A stretch of DNA of 64,000 nucleotides from an uncultured Alphaproteobacteria bacterium (GTDB taxonomy: Bacteria > Pseudomonadota > Alphaproteobacteria > Rhodobacterales > Rhodobacteraceae): the NCBI GenBank assembly GCA_902586885.1, contig CACIJG010000008.1:1-64000 (forward strand), written 5' to 3'. Under the pieces are notes generated by a model. It did no database searches. It was not told the origin of the DNA and was given only the letters and a program-made list of their open reading frames with translations. Position numbers and translations under genes: made by a program. Shown here one piece after another: positions 20,940 to 29,867 of the stretch; the stretch's first letter is position 1, and each line of letters starts with the position of its first letter.

Positions 20940-21713
20940 ATGATCAAATTGAAGACTTATTTTAAATTGAATGATGACCAAGAATTGGCTTATTCTCAAG
21001 CTTTTGCAAAGCAAAATAAAAAAAAAATCCCAGGTGTTGTATTTTTGAGTGGTTTAAAGTCTGATATGGAAGGCACAAAGGCAGTTTATCTCCACAAATG
21101 GGCATTGCAAAAAGGAATATCATTTTTAAGATTTGACTATAGAGGTCATGGTAATTCGTCATGTTCTTATGAAGATACCAGTCTTACAGATTGGCTTGAG
21201 GATACAAAAAAAATTATTCTGAATTTGACAACAGGACCTCAAATTCTTGTAGGCTCTTCATTGGGAGGATGGTTATCTCTATTGTTTGCTGAGAAATATC
21301 CAGAAAAGGTATATGGAATTGTAGGAATAGCTGCTGCACCAGACTTTACTGAGCAATATAAAGAAGAAAACCTTAATAAAGAACAAAAAAATCAAATTAA
21401 GAAAACTGGAAAGCTTTCATTTGATTCGGAGTATTTTGATGAATCTCTTATCATTACAAAAAAACTGATTGATGATGGCAATAAAAATTTAATATTAACA
21501 AGAGACATCAAAATTAATTGTCCTATTAGATTATTTCAAGGAACAGAAGATGCAGACGTATCTACCTCGGTTCCACTTAAAATAATGGAAAAAATACAAA
21601 GTTCAGATGTTAAATTGACGTTGGTAAAGAATGTAGACCACAGGTTTTCTTCAAGTGAATGTCTCTTTCTTATAGAAGATGCTTTAGAAAAATTAATATC
21701 AGATAATCATTAA
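20940..21713 (+). CDS. Alpha/beta hydrolase
   Basis: A 257-residue serine hydrolase of the alpha/beta fold. The oxyanion and nucleophile regions are clear: VVFLSGLKSDMEGTKA near residue 33, FDYRGHGNSS near 75, the nucleophile elbow VGSSLGGW near 102, and the C-terminal His in NVDHRFSS. A catalytic Asp is likely in FQGTEDADV. The ATG lies 5 bp from the start codon of the divergent glycosyltransferase. The substrate is not readable from sequence. The 3' end overlaps a convergent small membrane protein gene by 15 bp. Confidence 0.85.
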   Translation: MIKLKTYFKLNDDQELAYSQAFAKQNKKKIPGVVFLSGLKSDMEGTKAVYLHKWALQKGISFLRFDYRGHGNSSCSYEDTSLTDWLEDTKKIILNLTTGPQILVGSSLGGWLSLLFAEKYPEKVYGIVGIAAAPDFTEQYKEENLNKEQKNQIKKTGKLSFDSEYFDESLIITKKLIDDGNKNLILTRDIKINCPIRLFQGTEDADVSTSVPLKIMEKIQSSDVKLTLVKNVDHRFSSSECLFLIEDALEKLISDNH

Positions 21714-21932
21714 GCTAACAATAATTATAATAAGCCCCATAAATGAACTCAAGAGAGCAGCATAATTGGCTACGATTAGGTTTTCAAAAGTAGATTTGTT
21801 CTTTTTTTTATCAAATGGAATTTGAGTTTCCTCCTTTCTAATCTTAATGCTAATATAACCTATAGAAATAATACCCACTAAACCCAGAGCGGTCAGTATC
21901 AAGCCAAAAATAACTAATATTTCTTTTGCCAT
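21699..21932 (-). CDS. Small membrane protein, two predicted TM helices
   Basis: A 77-residue protein with a hydrophobic N-terminal helix (ILVIFGLILTALGLVGII), a basic cytoplasmic loop (KIRKEE to DKKKNKS), and a second hydrophobic helix (FMGLIIIIVSLMII). I chose the ATG at 21932; an upstream in-frame TTG at 21938 is also possible. It is the last gene before the tRNA-Thr and converges with the hydrolase gene. I do not recognise the family. Confidence 0.55.
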   Translation of the reverse strand: MAKEILVIFGLILTALGLVGIISIGYISIKIRKEETQIPFDKKKNKSTFENLIVANYAALLSSFMGLIIIIVSLMII

Positions 21933-22031
21933 AACCAAATCTATACGCTTTTCAGTGGGAATAATAGGTGTGTTTTGAAAAGCCTAAAAACTTATTGCAA
22001 ATTACTAAAAATGTTTCTACTTTTACGTCGT

Positions 22032-22107
22032 GCCTCTATAGCTCAGCTGGTAGAGCAACTGATTTGTAATCAGTGGGTCGGGAGTTCGAGTCTCTCTGGG
22101 GGCACCA
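22032..22107 (+). tRNA. tRNA-Thr (anticodon UGU), island integration site
   Basis: The 76-nt gene folds well. The acceptor stem pairs GCCTCTA with TGGGGGC, the anticodon arm ACTGA-TTTGTAA-TCAGT shows anticodon TGT, the T-arm is GGGAG/CTCTC around TTCGAGT, and CCA is encoded. UGU reads ACA (Thr). A tyrosine recombinase gene starts 66 bp downstream, and 64 bp of the tRNA 3' end are repeated at 34250-34313, so the gene has served as an attachment site. It remains intact as the left boundary of the island. Confidence 0.96.
22044..22107. repeat. attL core: 64-bp direct repeat with 34250-34313
   Basis: The last 64 nt of tRNA-Thr (CAGCTGGTAGAG through CCA) recur without mismatch at 34250-34313 in the same orientation. 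Together with the adjacent integrase this marks attL of an integrative element of about 12.2 kb. Confidence 0.9.
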
Positions 22108-22162
22108 TCCAAATTTTAATACAGCTTTTTTTACTTGGCTTTGATGAAACTTAGTCAAGGAG

Positions 22163-22183
22163 GGTAGACCATATGGTAGACCA
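22163..22183. promoter_or_regulatory. Paired GGTAGACCA repeats, probable integrase arm site
   Basis: Two copies of GGTAGACCA with a 3-bp spacer (12-bp period) lie 56 bp inside the left attachment core. The second copy overlaps the integrase start codon at 22173, and the first lies just before it. The same pair is found near the right attachment core (34162-34182). Symmetric placement suggests arm-type binding sites, with possible autoregulation of the integrase. Confidence 0.55.
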
Positions 22184-23309
22184 AAATAGAGCATATTTGT
22201 TTAAAAAGAGAGGCATTTACTATTTCACAAGACGTATTCCTTCAGACCTAAAAGATTTATACAAAGTGGAACGTTTAACCTATTCACTTAGAACTAAATG
22301 TCCAAAATTAGCTAATATACAAGTTAAAGACACTTTGCTGAAGCTTGAGCAATATTGGGCAAGAATGAGGTTAAACAATGATTTGGTTTCTGGTAAGTTC
22401 TTAATACCGAATACAATTAAACAAAAGGCTATTTTACAACTCAGGTTTTCTGATGCTGTGGAGCAATATCTTAAAATAAGGGGAAAAAATCGTGGAGCCA
22501 CATTCCAAAAATCTGTTGAACGAACTACTAAATATGTTGTCACCTCAGTTGGAGATAAAGACTTAGCAAATTATACTCGTATTCATGCCAATTCTTTCAG
22601 GGATTACCTTTTGGAGAGGGGACTAAAAGGAAGCTCAGTAACCAGAGTTTTAACTGTGGTAAAAGCTATCTTTAACTTTGCTAACAGTGAGAATGGTTTG
22701 AGCTTAAAGAACCATTTTAGTGGGCTCCAATATGACCGATTTGCAAGGGTAGGGAGCAGAGAGCCAATACCAATAAGTGAAATAAGAGTTATACAAAAGA
22801 GATGTATAGAGATTGATGATGACCTGAGATGGCTTGTAGCACTCATATCAGATACAGGAATGAGATTAGCAGAAGCTACTGGTCTTTTGGTTGAAGATAT
22901 TAGACTAGACTCTGAGGTACCATTTGTTTTTGTACAAAGCCATTCTTGGAGACCTTTAAAGACAAAGGGAAGCAAAAGATACATTCCTTTAGTTGGAAAA
23001 GCTTTGTGGTCAGCCAAAAGAATTAAGGAAATGTCGGAAAGCAAATTTGCATTTCCAAGATATAATACATCAACATTTTCTAATACAAATACTGCCAGTG
23101 CATCACTTAATAAATGGTTAAGGAGCGAAGGCTTCAGTGAGTACACCATGCATAGCTTTAGACATTCATTGAGAGATAGATTGAGATATGTGGCTTGTCC
23201 TTCTGAGATTACTGACCAGATAGGAGGTTGGTCTAATAAAACAGTTGGGCAGGGATATGGTAGGGGTTATAGTCTGAATTGTTTGCAAAAATGGTTGAAT
23301 TTAATTTAA
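22173..23309 (+). CDS. Tyrosine recombinase/integrase of the island
   Basis: A 378-residue phage-type integrase that would recombine attP with the tRNA-Thr attachment site. It starts with a region typical of integrase N-terminal domains (AYLFKKRGIYYFTRRIPSDL), followed by a core-binding domain. The catalytic set is visible: Arg in SDTGMRLAEATG (near 230), the HxxR in HSFRHSLRDRL (near 328), and the Tyr region GQGYGRGY near the C-terminus. AAGGAGGG lies 8 nt before the ATG. It directly follows the tRNA and converges with the next gene by 9 bp. The N-terminal third is duplicated in a broken copy at 35.7 kb. Confidence 0.93.
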   Translation: MVDQNRAYLFKKRGIYYFTRRIPSDLKDLYKVERLTYSLRTKCPKLANIQVKDTLLKLEQYWARMRLNNDLVSGKFLIPNTIKQKAILQLRFSDAVEQYLKIRGKNRGATFQKSVERTTKYVVTSVGDKDLANYTRIHANSFRDYLLERGLKGSSVTRVLTVVKAIFNFANSENGLSLKNHFSGLQYDRFARVGSREPIPISEIRVIQKRCIEIDDDLRWLVALISDTGMRLAEATGLLVEDIRLDSEVPFVFVQSHSWRPLKTKGSKRYIPLVGKALWSAKRIKEMSESKFAFPRYNTSTFSNTNTASASLNKWLRSEGFSEYTMHSFRHSLRDRLRYVACPSEITDQIGGWSNKTVGQGYGRGYSLNCLQKWLNLI

Positions 23310-24755
23310 TACTTTAATTGATCCTCCAAATATTAAAAAGTCATTTGCCAGAATGTGCATGGCTCCAAGTTTAATTTCGTCCCATGTTGGATCGTATTCT
23401 CTCCAAGCACCGTCAATATAAAGCTCTACCCAAGCATGTCCACCAAAGGTTGGAGTGTCATTTTCATCTCCGTAAGCGTAGCCGAAAACCTCTCTAGCCG
23501 GAATACCGTTCAAACGGGAAAGAGCAACCATTAGAGTAGCATACTCGGAGCAGTCACCTTTTCTTAAGTCTATAATTTTCTTGAGGCTTGGTTCCTCAGG
23601 ACTCACTGTGTATTCTATAAAGTTGTAAACAAAATGATTTAGAATCTTACTTTTCTCATTATCTGATAGATCTTTGTCATTTATCGGATTTATCTTTATA
23701 AGATCCGGAAGATCAAGAGGTAAGTCTTTTGTAGACTTCAGATACAGATCCAGATCATCTTCTTGGCTCTTGGATATTTTGTAATTTTTTTTCAATAAAA
23801 CTTCAACGCTGTCGATCTTAGAAGCCGACACAGTTTGTCTATCATTGCTGGGCAGGTTTTCGACACCAACTCCATCGATTTGCAGTTTTAATTCAGTTAG
23901 GTTTTCGAAATCAATTAATTGATCAATCGGTATTTCGGCAAGATCCTTGAATTTGATGGCTTTAGTTAGTTTTGTGGCATTCTCTTTTGTCTCAAGGATC
24001 AAGGTCCAGTTTCCTAAGAATTCAGACCTAACCATGTCTATACCCTTATATTCACTCAAGGCTTCAACTTCTAATTCCGTTCTAAGAGCTGACACCGATA
24101 ACATACTAGTTTTCGGTATTAACTCTCCGTTTACGAGGATATTTTTCGTAGTAACTTCTTTTATTATTGAATATTCAGGCATGTAATTTTCAAGGTCAAT
24201 TCCAGAGACGAACTCTTTATTACCTAATTCGTCAATTATATCGTCACTAATACCGAATACTTCAAAATGGTATTTTTTTAAATCTATTGGGAAAAAAGAT
24301 ATCTGTTTAGTAGATTTTTCTCCGTTCTCATCGAGCAGAATATGATATTTTCCGTCCTTTATTGTAACCTGAGTTTCACTTTCTTCCGATTCAACAATTT
24401 TGTTGTCCTCATAATAAGTGCTGGTTTCATGAACATATTGGGAAACTATGTTGTGGTCACCTTCTAATGAAAAAGACGTATTCTCTTTATAAGAGAAATC
24501 AAAATAGCCAGTTTTCATTACCCACTTTAGGTCACTTATTATTATTGGGTTGCCATTAAAGGTACTTTTTTTCCATATTTCGTAAGCATAACCAGCTTTC
24601 TGATTTCCAATATAAACACCATACCAGTTTTCTCGTCCATCAAGAGTCTCAAGGATTTCTTTAGATGAGATTTGAGCGGCAACAGTACCAAGGGATGTAA
24701 ATTGAAATAGAAGAAAAAGAAAAGTTATTTTGATAGTGAATATGATTCTAATCAT
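23301..24755 (-). CDS. Exported transglutaminase-like protease-fold protein
   Basis: A 484-residue protein with an N-terminal signal sequence (TFLFLLFQFTSLGTVAAQ). The C-terminal domain has the transglutaminase-like triad: Cys in KGDCSEYATLMVALSRLNG, His in GGHAWVELY, and Asp in YDPTWDEI. Such domains act as cysteine peptidases or cross-linkers. The first 330 residues are a beta-rich region I do not recognise. It lies on the minus strand of the element, overlaps the integrase stop by 9 bp, and follows the polymerase-like gene by 16 bp on the same strand, so the two may be cotranscribed. Its role in the element is unknown. Confidence 0.8.
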   Translation of the reverse strand: MIRIIFTIKITFLFLLFQFTSLGTVAAQISSKEILETLDGRENWYGVYIGNQKAGYAYEIWKKSTFNGNPIIISDLKWVMKTGYFDFSYKENTSFSLEGDHNIVSQYVHETSTYYEDNKIVESEESETQVTIKDGKYHILLDENGEKSTKQISFFPIDLKKYHFEVFGISDDIIDELGNKEFVSGIDLENYMPEYSIIKEVTTKNILVNGELIPKTSMLSVSALRTELEVEALSEYKGIDMVRSEFLGNWTLILETKENATKLTKAIKFKDLAEIPIDQLIDFENLTELKLQIDGVGVENLPSNDRQTVSASKIDSVEVLLKKNYKISKSQEDDLDLYLKSTKDLPLDLPDLIKINPINDKDLSDNEKSKILNHFVYNFIEYTVSPEEPSLKKIIDLRKGDCSEYATLMVALSRLNGIPAREVFGYAYGDENDTPTFGGHAWVELYIDGAWREYDPTWDEIKLGAMHILANDFLIFGGSIKVLN

Positions 24756-24771
24756 TCTTAATATTTATCAA

Positions 24772-26250
24772 TTATTCCGAATAATGTCTTCTGTGCCGTT
24801 CAAATCTCTTCCTATATCCTTCAGTTGAGTCAGTTTCACCAACAGCATCAAAACTATCTAAGTAATAATCCCTGTCAGGACCTGTACTATATTTGGCTTG
24901 GTTAACCTGGTTGAGTGTGAGGTTTTTGTTAAACTTTAACTTGGTTCTATTTTTGCCTGTTACATAAACAAATGCTTCCTTCATTAATTTTTCTAGTCTG
25001 TTCTCTTCTCCAAAAGGAACAATGAAACTGTCATGAATGGTCAGGATAGGCGTGTCAGTCCTCACAAAATCTTTGATGACATATTCAGCTATTTTACTGT
25101 CTATATTCATCAATTCTAAACCTGCACCAGTATTTATTAGATGCTTAATCTTGGGATGTTTATCCTTAATACTCAGTAATATGTCAGAAAGCTTTTCATC
25201 AGGAAATGAATACTGTACAGAATAGTTTTTATAGTCAAACTCTGATCTAAATGCTCTGAATAAACTACCCTCATCAGAGGCATTAAAACCAAGTAAAGTA
25301 AGTTGTTTTATGATATCTCTGGCGTGATCTGGATATTTAATACCTTCAATTGGAATGTGATATGGCTCTTCATCAGTCGTAGTCCAATAATCTATACCTT
25401 CTTTGGCATATGCTAGGATTACATGAAGACCAGAGAAGTCTATTTCAACTGTTGGTCTATCGTTTAATCTTATACGACTTCTTAATATTTGATCTATCTG
25501 CTGCCAAAACCCTCCATAGAAACGTCCTCCCTGATCCCACGAATTATTATTAAAGACTCTATGAGTAAACTTACCGTGATGGGTAATGTTGACGTATCTG
25601 GTTTTACCTGAGTTCTTATCTGCTATCTCCATTGTGGGCTTATTCATTTCAGGGATATCAATAAATGTTTTAGCTAACAGATTGTTATAAGACCGTACAA
25701 CTTCAGCCATCTCTTCCGTATGTTTTGTCGTCTCATATTCAACATTCTTTTTATTCTCATCTCGTAGAATAATGACTTCTTTATTCTCTATATAACCAAC
25801 GTCAAAGTAGCCGAATTTAGCATTCTCAAATGCTTCTATAAGGCTATGAGAAGCCCATATACGAGAGGTTCTACCACCATACTCAGAACTACCCTCATAG
25901 CCCTCTTTAAATCCTATAAGCCCTACATCTTTGAGCCTGTGAATGACTTGAATGATAGTATCTTTTATATGCAGTTCGTTATATCTGCTCTTACCTTTAG
26001 AGAAGACTGTACCGTCACTATACGCATTAGGAGACATATGAACGCCTATGCATAAGTTGGGATCATCTATCCATGCTACATAAAGATCTAGGAGTACTAC
26101 TTTGAGTAGTTTTTTACGTATAGTTTTATTGGCTTTATCAGTTTTAAAATGGGTATCGTATATAAAGTTAATGAATGTGTTAGATTCAGGGTAACAACTC
26201 CACCTATGGACATCTAAAGGTCTTGAATAGTTATAATCTTTAGTAACCAT
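24772..26250 (-). CDS. Polymerase-like protein (family A/T7 RNA polymerase-like palm motifs)
   Basis: A 492-residue protein of unknown function. It shows three motifs in the order of single-subunit polymerases. A DFSGLH segment (Asp 271) resembles motif A. R311-D-I-I-K315 followed by GFNAS resembles the motif B helix. LTIHDSF (His-Asp-Ser 406-408) resembles the HDS/HDE of motif C in T7 RNA polymerase and DNA polymerase I. A GGRFYGGFWQ element precedes motif A. No 3'-5' exonuclease domain is seen. It could be a replicase or primase of the element. The assignment rests on motif order alone, and the family identity is uncertain. Confidence 0.55.
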   Translation of the reverse strand: MVTKDYNYSRPLDVHRWSCYPESNTFINFIYDTHFKTDKANKTIRKKLLKVVLLDLYVAWIDDPNLCIGVHMSPNAYSDGTVFSKGKSRYNELHIKDTIIQVIHRLKDVGLIGFKEGYEGSSEYGGRTSRIWASHSLIEAFENAKFGYFDVGYIENKEVIILRDENKKNVEYETTKHTEEMAEVVRSYNNLLAKTFIDIPEMNKPTMEIADKNSGKTRYVNITHHGKFTHRVFNNNSWDQGGRFYGGFWQQIDQILRSRIRLNDRPTVEIDFSGLHVILAYAKEGIDYWTTTDEEPYHIPIEGIKYPDHARDIIKQLTLLGFNASDEGSLFRAFRSEFDYKNYSVQYSFPDEKLSDILLSIKDKHPKIKHLINTGAGLELMNIDSKIAEYVIKDFVRTDTPILTIHDSFIVPFGEENRLEKLMKEAFVYVTGKNRTKLKFNKNLTLNQVNQAKYSTGPDRDYYLDSFDAVGETDSTEGYRKRFERHRRHYSE

Positions 26251-26463
26251 GACTTAACTATAATAGGTCACTTAGATGCTATAAATACTTATTATTTAGT
26301 ACACTTATAAATATTATAACTAATATAAATTAATACTTCCTCTATACACTTCTTCCATTACCAATAGGTTTTTTAGATATCCTATGATTTAACGGATTTA
26401 TGGGATGCTAAAGTGGTTTCCACTCATTTGCATATGGTTTTGGATAGGGTTATGCTTTTTATT

Positions 26464-29028
26464 ATGAGCCATTTAAAAAAAATATTTGCCTTGTCAATGT
26501 TCTTCATAATTTTGCAAGGATTTTTTCAAGTTTCATTTGCTGCCAATGAGTCAGAGCTTTCAATTTGTTCAAATGCTACTTTTACTATAGGAGGAAAAAA
26601 ATATTGGAAGAAAAGTTCTTTTTACCTTGAAACAGTAGAAGAAGCCAAGCGTAAAGGTTTTAGTTGTGGGGTAAATCCTTCTTGTGTGGACAACACTAAA
26701 TTTTGTCATAACTTCTTCTTATGTAAGAAGGCAACTACCTTCTCAAAAGGTTCTAAAGTGTGGGCAAAAGGAGAAAACCTCAGATTTGTTAATGAAGCAA
26801 AATTTAGACGTTTAGATTGTGGAGCAAAAGTTAATCCATTTTACAAACCTTTTTCGGACAGTGAGCTATGCAGTATAGCTACAATTACGATTGGTGGTAA
26901 GACAGCTTGGAAAACGAAATTACGATATGAAGATGAAGTAGAAGGAGCAAAACGTAGAGGATTAAGTTGTAATGTTAATACTCCCGAAGAGGAGTTAAGA
27001 TTTTGTGAAGAAGCAACGGTTGTTGTTCAAGGCAAAAGGGAATGGCGTACCTCTTCAGTCAAATCTTATTCTAGTATGGCACAAACAAAAGGTGTTTCTT
27101 GTGGGGTAGGGCTCTATGTTTGTAATGCTGATAATATTAATTTTAGAATTAAATGCCCAAATGCTACTATTTGTAGTTTGGCTACTAAACGTAAGGCATT
27201 TGCACCCAAAGTTTTTTCGGTTTGGAAAACGAATGATAACGAAAAAGAATATAAAATATATGTGGATGAAGCAAAACGTAGAGACTTGAGTTGCGGGGTG
27301 CCTTCGTGTTTTGGTTTACCATACAATTGTTCAAATAAAGAGTTATGTCACCTTGCAACAGGCAAACTTTCTGGCAAAACACTTTGGTCAAATCAAATAA
27401 GACCTGATAGGGATCGATTTGTAACCGAAGCTAAAAATAGGAAGATTGATTGTGGTGTTAATAGCAAATCGAACAAAATGAATATTGTCGATAGTAGGGT
27501 TTGCTCTGAAGCTACTAAAATACAAAGCAATGCATATGGTGACCAACAAATAGTATGGGGCAAATCGGGTGATGAAAAACCCTATGTTGAAGAAGCTAAA
27601 ATCAGAGGTCTTAAATGCGATGTTGGACCGCATATGGCATGTGCAGATTATCCAAGAATTTGTAGTGAGTTTGGTCTTTGTCACTTTGCAACAGAGGATG
27701 CAAGAAATGAAGGGAAAGGATTGACTTGGACGAAAAAAGAGGAATTCAAATTTCATGTAGAGGTAGCAAAACTCATGGGTTATTCATGTGGTATTAAGAA
27801 CTGTTCCAAACGTCCAGAGGACTGCACTGGTTCAGAGTTATGTAAAAGGGCAACATCTTTCAATTTCTTTAAGCTAAAAAGGGAATGGATTACCAAGGGT
27901 AAAAACTTAAAGTACTCCCTAGAGGCTAAGGAAAGAGGTATGACTTGCGATGTGAAAATAAAAACATGTGAGGTTGAGCCTAAACTTTGTAACGGAGAAC
28001 AACTCTGTAAAAAAGCCACAGTTAATGACTCAATTGATAACAAAAAGAAATGGAATAATACTAGTGTATTGAGCAAATACGTTAAAGAGGCAAAAAAAAG
28101 AGGTTTGACATGTGGAATTGAGCCCCCAAAGCCTACAAAAAATCTTTCTTGTGCAAATCAACCAACTAAATGTAGCGTTGATGAACTCTGTGATAATGCC
28201 ACTTCTGTAGAGAATGGAAAAATCGTTTGGACAAAAAATTCTACAAAGCAGAAACACGTTAAGGAAGCAATAAAAAAAGGCGTTTCTTGTTTTGTAGAAG
28301 AAAGCACGGAAAGTAAATCAAAAAAGGTACCTGAGAAAAAAACATATGAAGTAGCTTCGGGAACAGGGTTCTTTGTATCAGAAAAAGGTCATATTGTAAC
28401 AAATGCACATGTTTTAAATGGCTGTGAAAAAGTAAAAGCGTTTAATAAAGGATCTTCTGGAAGTGTTAAAATTTTAAATGTTGATGCAGTAAACGATTTG
28501 GCTCTTTTGAGGTCTTCCATTGTTCCAGAGTATATATTTCCTGTTAGCAAAGAAAATCCACCTAACCTACAACAGGTCATAGTCGCAGGTTTTCCTTTCG
28601 GAACTGAAATTAGTTCTTCAATAAAGTTTACTCAAGGTATCGTAAGTTCCCAGTCTGGTATAGGGAATGACTCCTCAAAAATGCAGATTGACGCTGCTAT
28701 GCAACCGGGAAACAGTGGTGGTCCGATAACCGACAAGTTTGGAAACGTAATAGGAGTGGCTGTAGCTAAACTTGACTTTAAAAAAGTTATCAAAGCTTTT
28801 GATGATATCCCAGAAAATACAAATTTTGGGATTAAAGCTTCAACACTTTTAACCTTCTTGGAAGGAAATGATATTACTGCTTTAAGACCTAATAGAAAGA
28901 CGATGGATACCGTAAGTTTAGGCAAAAAAATTGAGGAGGGTACAATATATCTTTCATGTGAAATGACTAAACAGCAAATAGAAAAGCTTAAAACTAAGAA
29001 GGTCATGTTTAAGCAGTTTGATAATTAA
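26464..29028 (+). CDS. Exported trypsin-like serine protease with 11 Cys-rich repeats
   Basis: An 854-residue secreted protein. ATG at 26464 gives a signal peptide (KKIFALSMFFIILQGFF); an ATG at 26452 is an alternative. Residues 30-620 hold about 11 repeats of 45-60 residues built on C..AT....W......EAK.RGL.CGV; each has an AT after a Cys and a closing Cys. The C-terminal domain is a chymotrypsin-fold protease: His in GHIVTNAHV (near 649), Asp in VNDLALLR (near 677) and Ser in PGNSGGPI (near 751). No PDZ domain follows. It is the largest cargo gene of the element. The repeats are probably disulfide-rich binding modules. Confidence 0.85.
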   Translation: MSHLKKIFALSMFFIILQGFFQVSFAANESELSICSNATFTIGGKKYWKKSSFYLETVEEAKRKGFSCGVNPSCVDNTKFCHNFFLCKKATTFSKGSKVWAKGENLRFVNEAKFRRLDCGAKVNPFYKPFSDSELCSIATITIGGKTAWKTKLRYEDEVEGAKRRGLSCNVNTPEEELRFCEEATVVVQGKREWRTSSVKSYSSMAQTKGVSCGVGLYVCNADNINFRIKCPNATICSLATKRKAFAPKVFSVWKTNDNEKEYKIYVDEAKRRDLSCGVPSCFGLPYNCSNKELCHLATGKLSGKTLWSNQIRPDRDRFVTEAKNRKIDCGVNSKSNKMNIVDSRVCSEATKIQSNAYGDQQIVWGKSGDEKPYVEEAKIRGLKCDVGPHMACADYPRICSEFGLCHFATEDARNEGKGLTWTKKEEFKFHVEVAKLMGYSCGIKNCSKRPEDCTGSELCKRATSFNFFKLKREWITKGKNLKYSLEAKERGMTCDVKIKTCEVEPKLCNGEQLCKKATVNDSIDNKKKWNNTSVLSKYVKEAKKRGLTCGIEPPKPTKNLSCANQPTKCSVDELCDNATSVENGKIVWTKNSTKQKHVKEAIKKGVSCFVEESTESKSKKVPEKKTYEVASGTGFFVSEKGHIVTNAHVLNGCEKVKAFNKGSSGSVKILNVDAVNDLALLRSSIVPEYIFPVSKENPPNLQQVIVAGFPFGTEISSSIKFTQGIVSSQSGIGNDSSKMQIDAAMQPGNSGGPITDKFGNVIGVAVAKLDFKKVIKAFDDIPENTNFGIKASTLLTFLEGNDITALRPNRKTMDTVSLGKKIEEGTIYLSCEMTKQQIEKLKTKKVMFKQFDN

Positions 29029-29033
29029 ATAAA

Positions 29034-29078
29034 CCCCATCTGCTGCACACTCCAAGAATAGTATACGTGTGCACCCCC
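29034..29078. repeat. 44-bp motif, copy A
   Basis: Begins CCCCATCTGCTGCACACTCC and continues through AAGAATAGTATACGTGTG to CACCCC. It differs from the copy at 34101-34144 at two positions. Both copies are followed within 20-30 bp by tandem 12-bp-period repeats, and both precede what look like element ends. Confidence 0.8.
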
Positions 29079-29106
29079 TGTGTCCCATGCGTGGGAGGAG
29101 TCACTT

Positions 29107-29130
29107 AAACTGTAAAACAAACTGTGAAAC
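29107..29130. repeat. Tandem 12-bp repeat AAACTGTRAAAC x2
   Basis: AAACTGTAAAAC is followed directly by AAACTGTGAAAC. The period (12 bp) equals that of the GGTAGACCA pairs at the element ends, but the sequence is different. It may be the arm site of another integrase whose element has been lost. Confidence 0.4.
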
Positions 29131-29272
29131 AAATCGTGCCTATTGACATGAACACGGAGATATCTAAGTTACTGTTATTGCTGTATTTCGGTTGCTAGTG
29201 GTGCATTTAAAGGGCAGTTAACTTTATCTCAGCCGCACCATAATCTGGATCTCATTTGACCTAAAGTCTGTT

Positions 29273-29578
29273 CTAAATATCCTCTTTTCCATATCCCTTT
29301 GGGGCGTTAGGGTACTTTTGCCTTGCCTCGATGAATGCTCCAGAACTCAACATTCCTGACACGATTACTATTGCCCACACCCACCATTGCTTGTCTAAGA
29401 AATAGTTGTACGCACCTAAGCATATAATCGCAAAAAACGCAGTATAGCTAAAGCACAAGAGTCTTTGAGTTCTAGCCATTGCATCTTGGTTTTCAATATT
29501 ATAAGCACGAGCTTTCATTAAGCCAATTAAGAAAGTTATTAGTACTCCGCCTATTCCAAAAAAAAATAAGTTTTCCAT
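29273..29578 (-). CDS. Small membrane protein
   Basis: A 101-residue protein with three predicted membrane helices: FFFGIGGVLITFLIGLM, LLCFSYTAFFAIICLGAY and WWVWAIVIVSGMLSSGAF. A short C-terminal tail is hydrophilic. GGTGGAA precedes the ATG. I do not recognise the family. It is separated by 41 bp from the next minus-strand gene and begins a string of small minus-strand genes from 30.6 to 29.3 kb, likely one transcript. Confidence 0.6.
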   Translation of the reverse strand: MENLFFFGIGGVLITFLIGLMKARAYNIENQDAMARTQRLLCFSYTAFFAIICLGAYNYFLDKQWWVWAIVIVSGMLSSGAFIEARQKYPNAPKGYGKEDI

Positions 29579-29619
29579 TATTCCACCAACATTTCATTTT
29601 AATCGTGCCACTAAATTGA

Positions 29620-29847
29620 TTAATGAGTCAAAATCTTTTTCTTATTTAACTGAACGATATTCTTGTTAAGAGGAGCTTTTTTTACTTTTTGGTTTTTCTT
29701 CTCTCTCTCAACCTGATCAACTATGTTATGGGCATCAATGACCATAGGTCGCAATTTATCTACGTTATAGAGCAAGTTAAGCATCTCCCTTAATTGATCT
29801 TTGTTATTAAAGACTTTGCTTTTGAATTGTTCGTAACTTTTGATCAT
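29620..29847 (-). CDS. Small hypothetical protein, basic C-terminus
   Basis: A 75-residue protein with AAAGGA 9 nt before the ATG. The first half is helical (QFKSKVFNNKDQLREMLNLL) and the last 25 residues are strongly basic (KKNQKVKKAPLNKN), so nucleic-acid binding is possible. It lies 20 bp downstream of an acidic small protein gene; together with DUF5710 it is in one minus-strand run of the element. No family recognised. Confidence 0.5.
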   Translation of the reverse strand: MIKSYEQFKSKVFNNKDQLREMLNLLYNVDKLRPMVIDAHNIVDQVEREKKNQKVKKAPLNKNIVQLNKKKILTH

Positions 29848-29867
29848 ATAGATAGTCCTTTCTTTAA

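Noticed and set aside
26413-26463. GTG start for the repeat protease
   Set aside because: The extra residues precede a good signal peptide that starts at ATG 26464 (or 26452).
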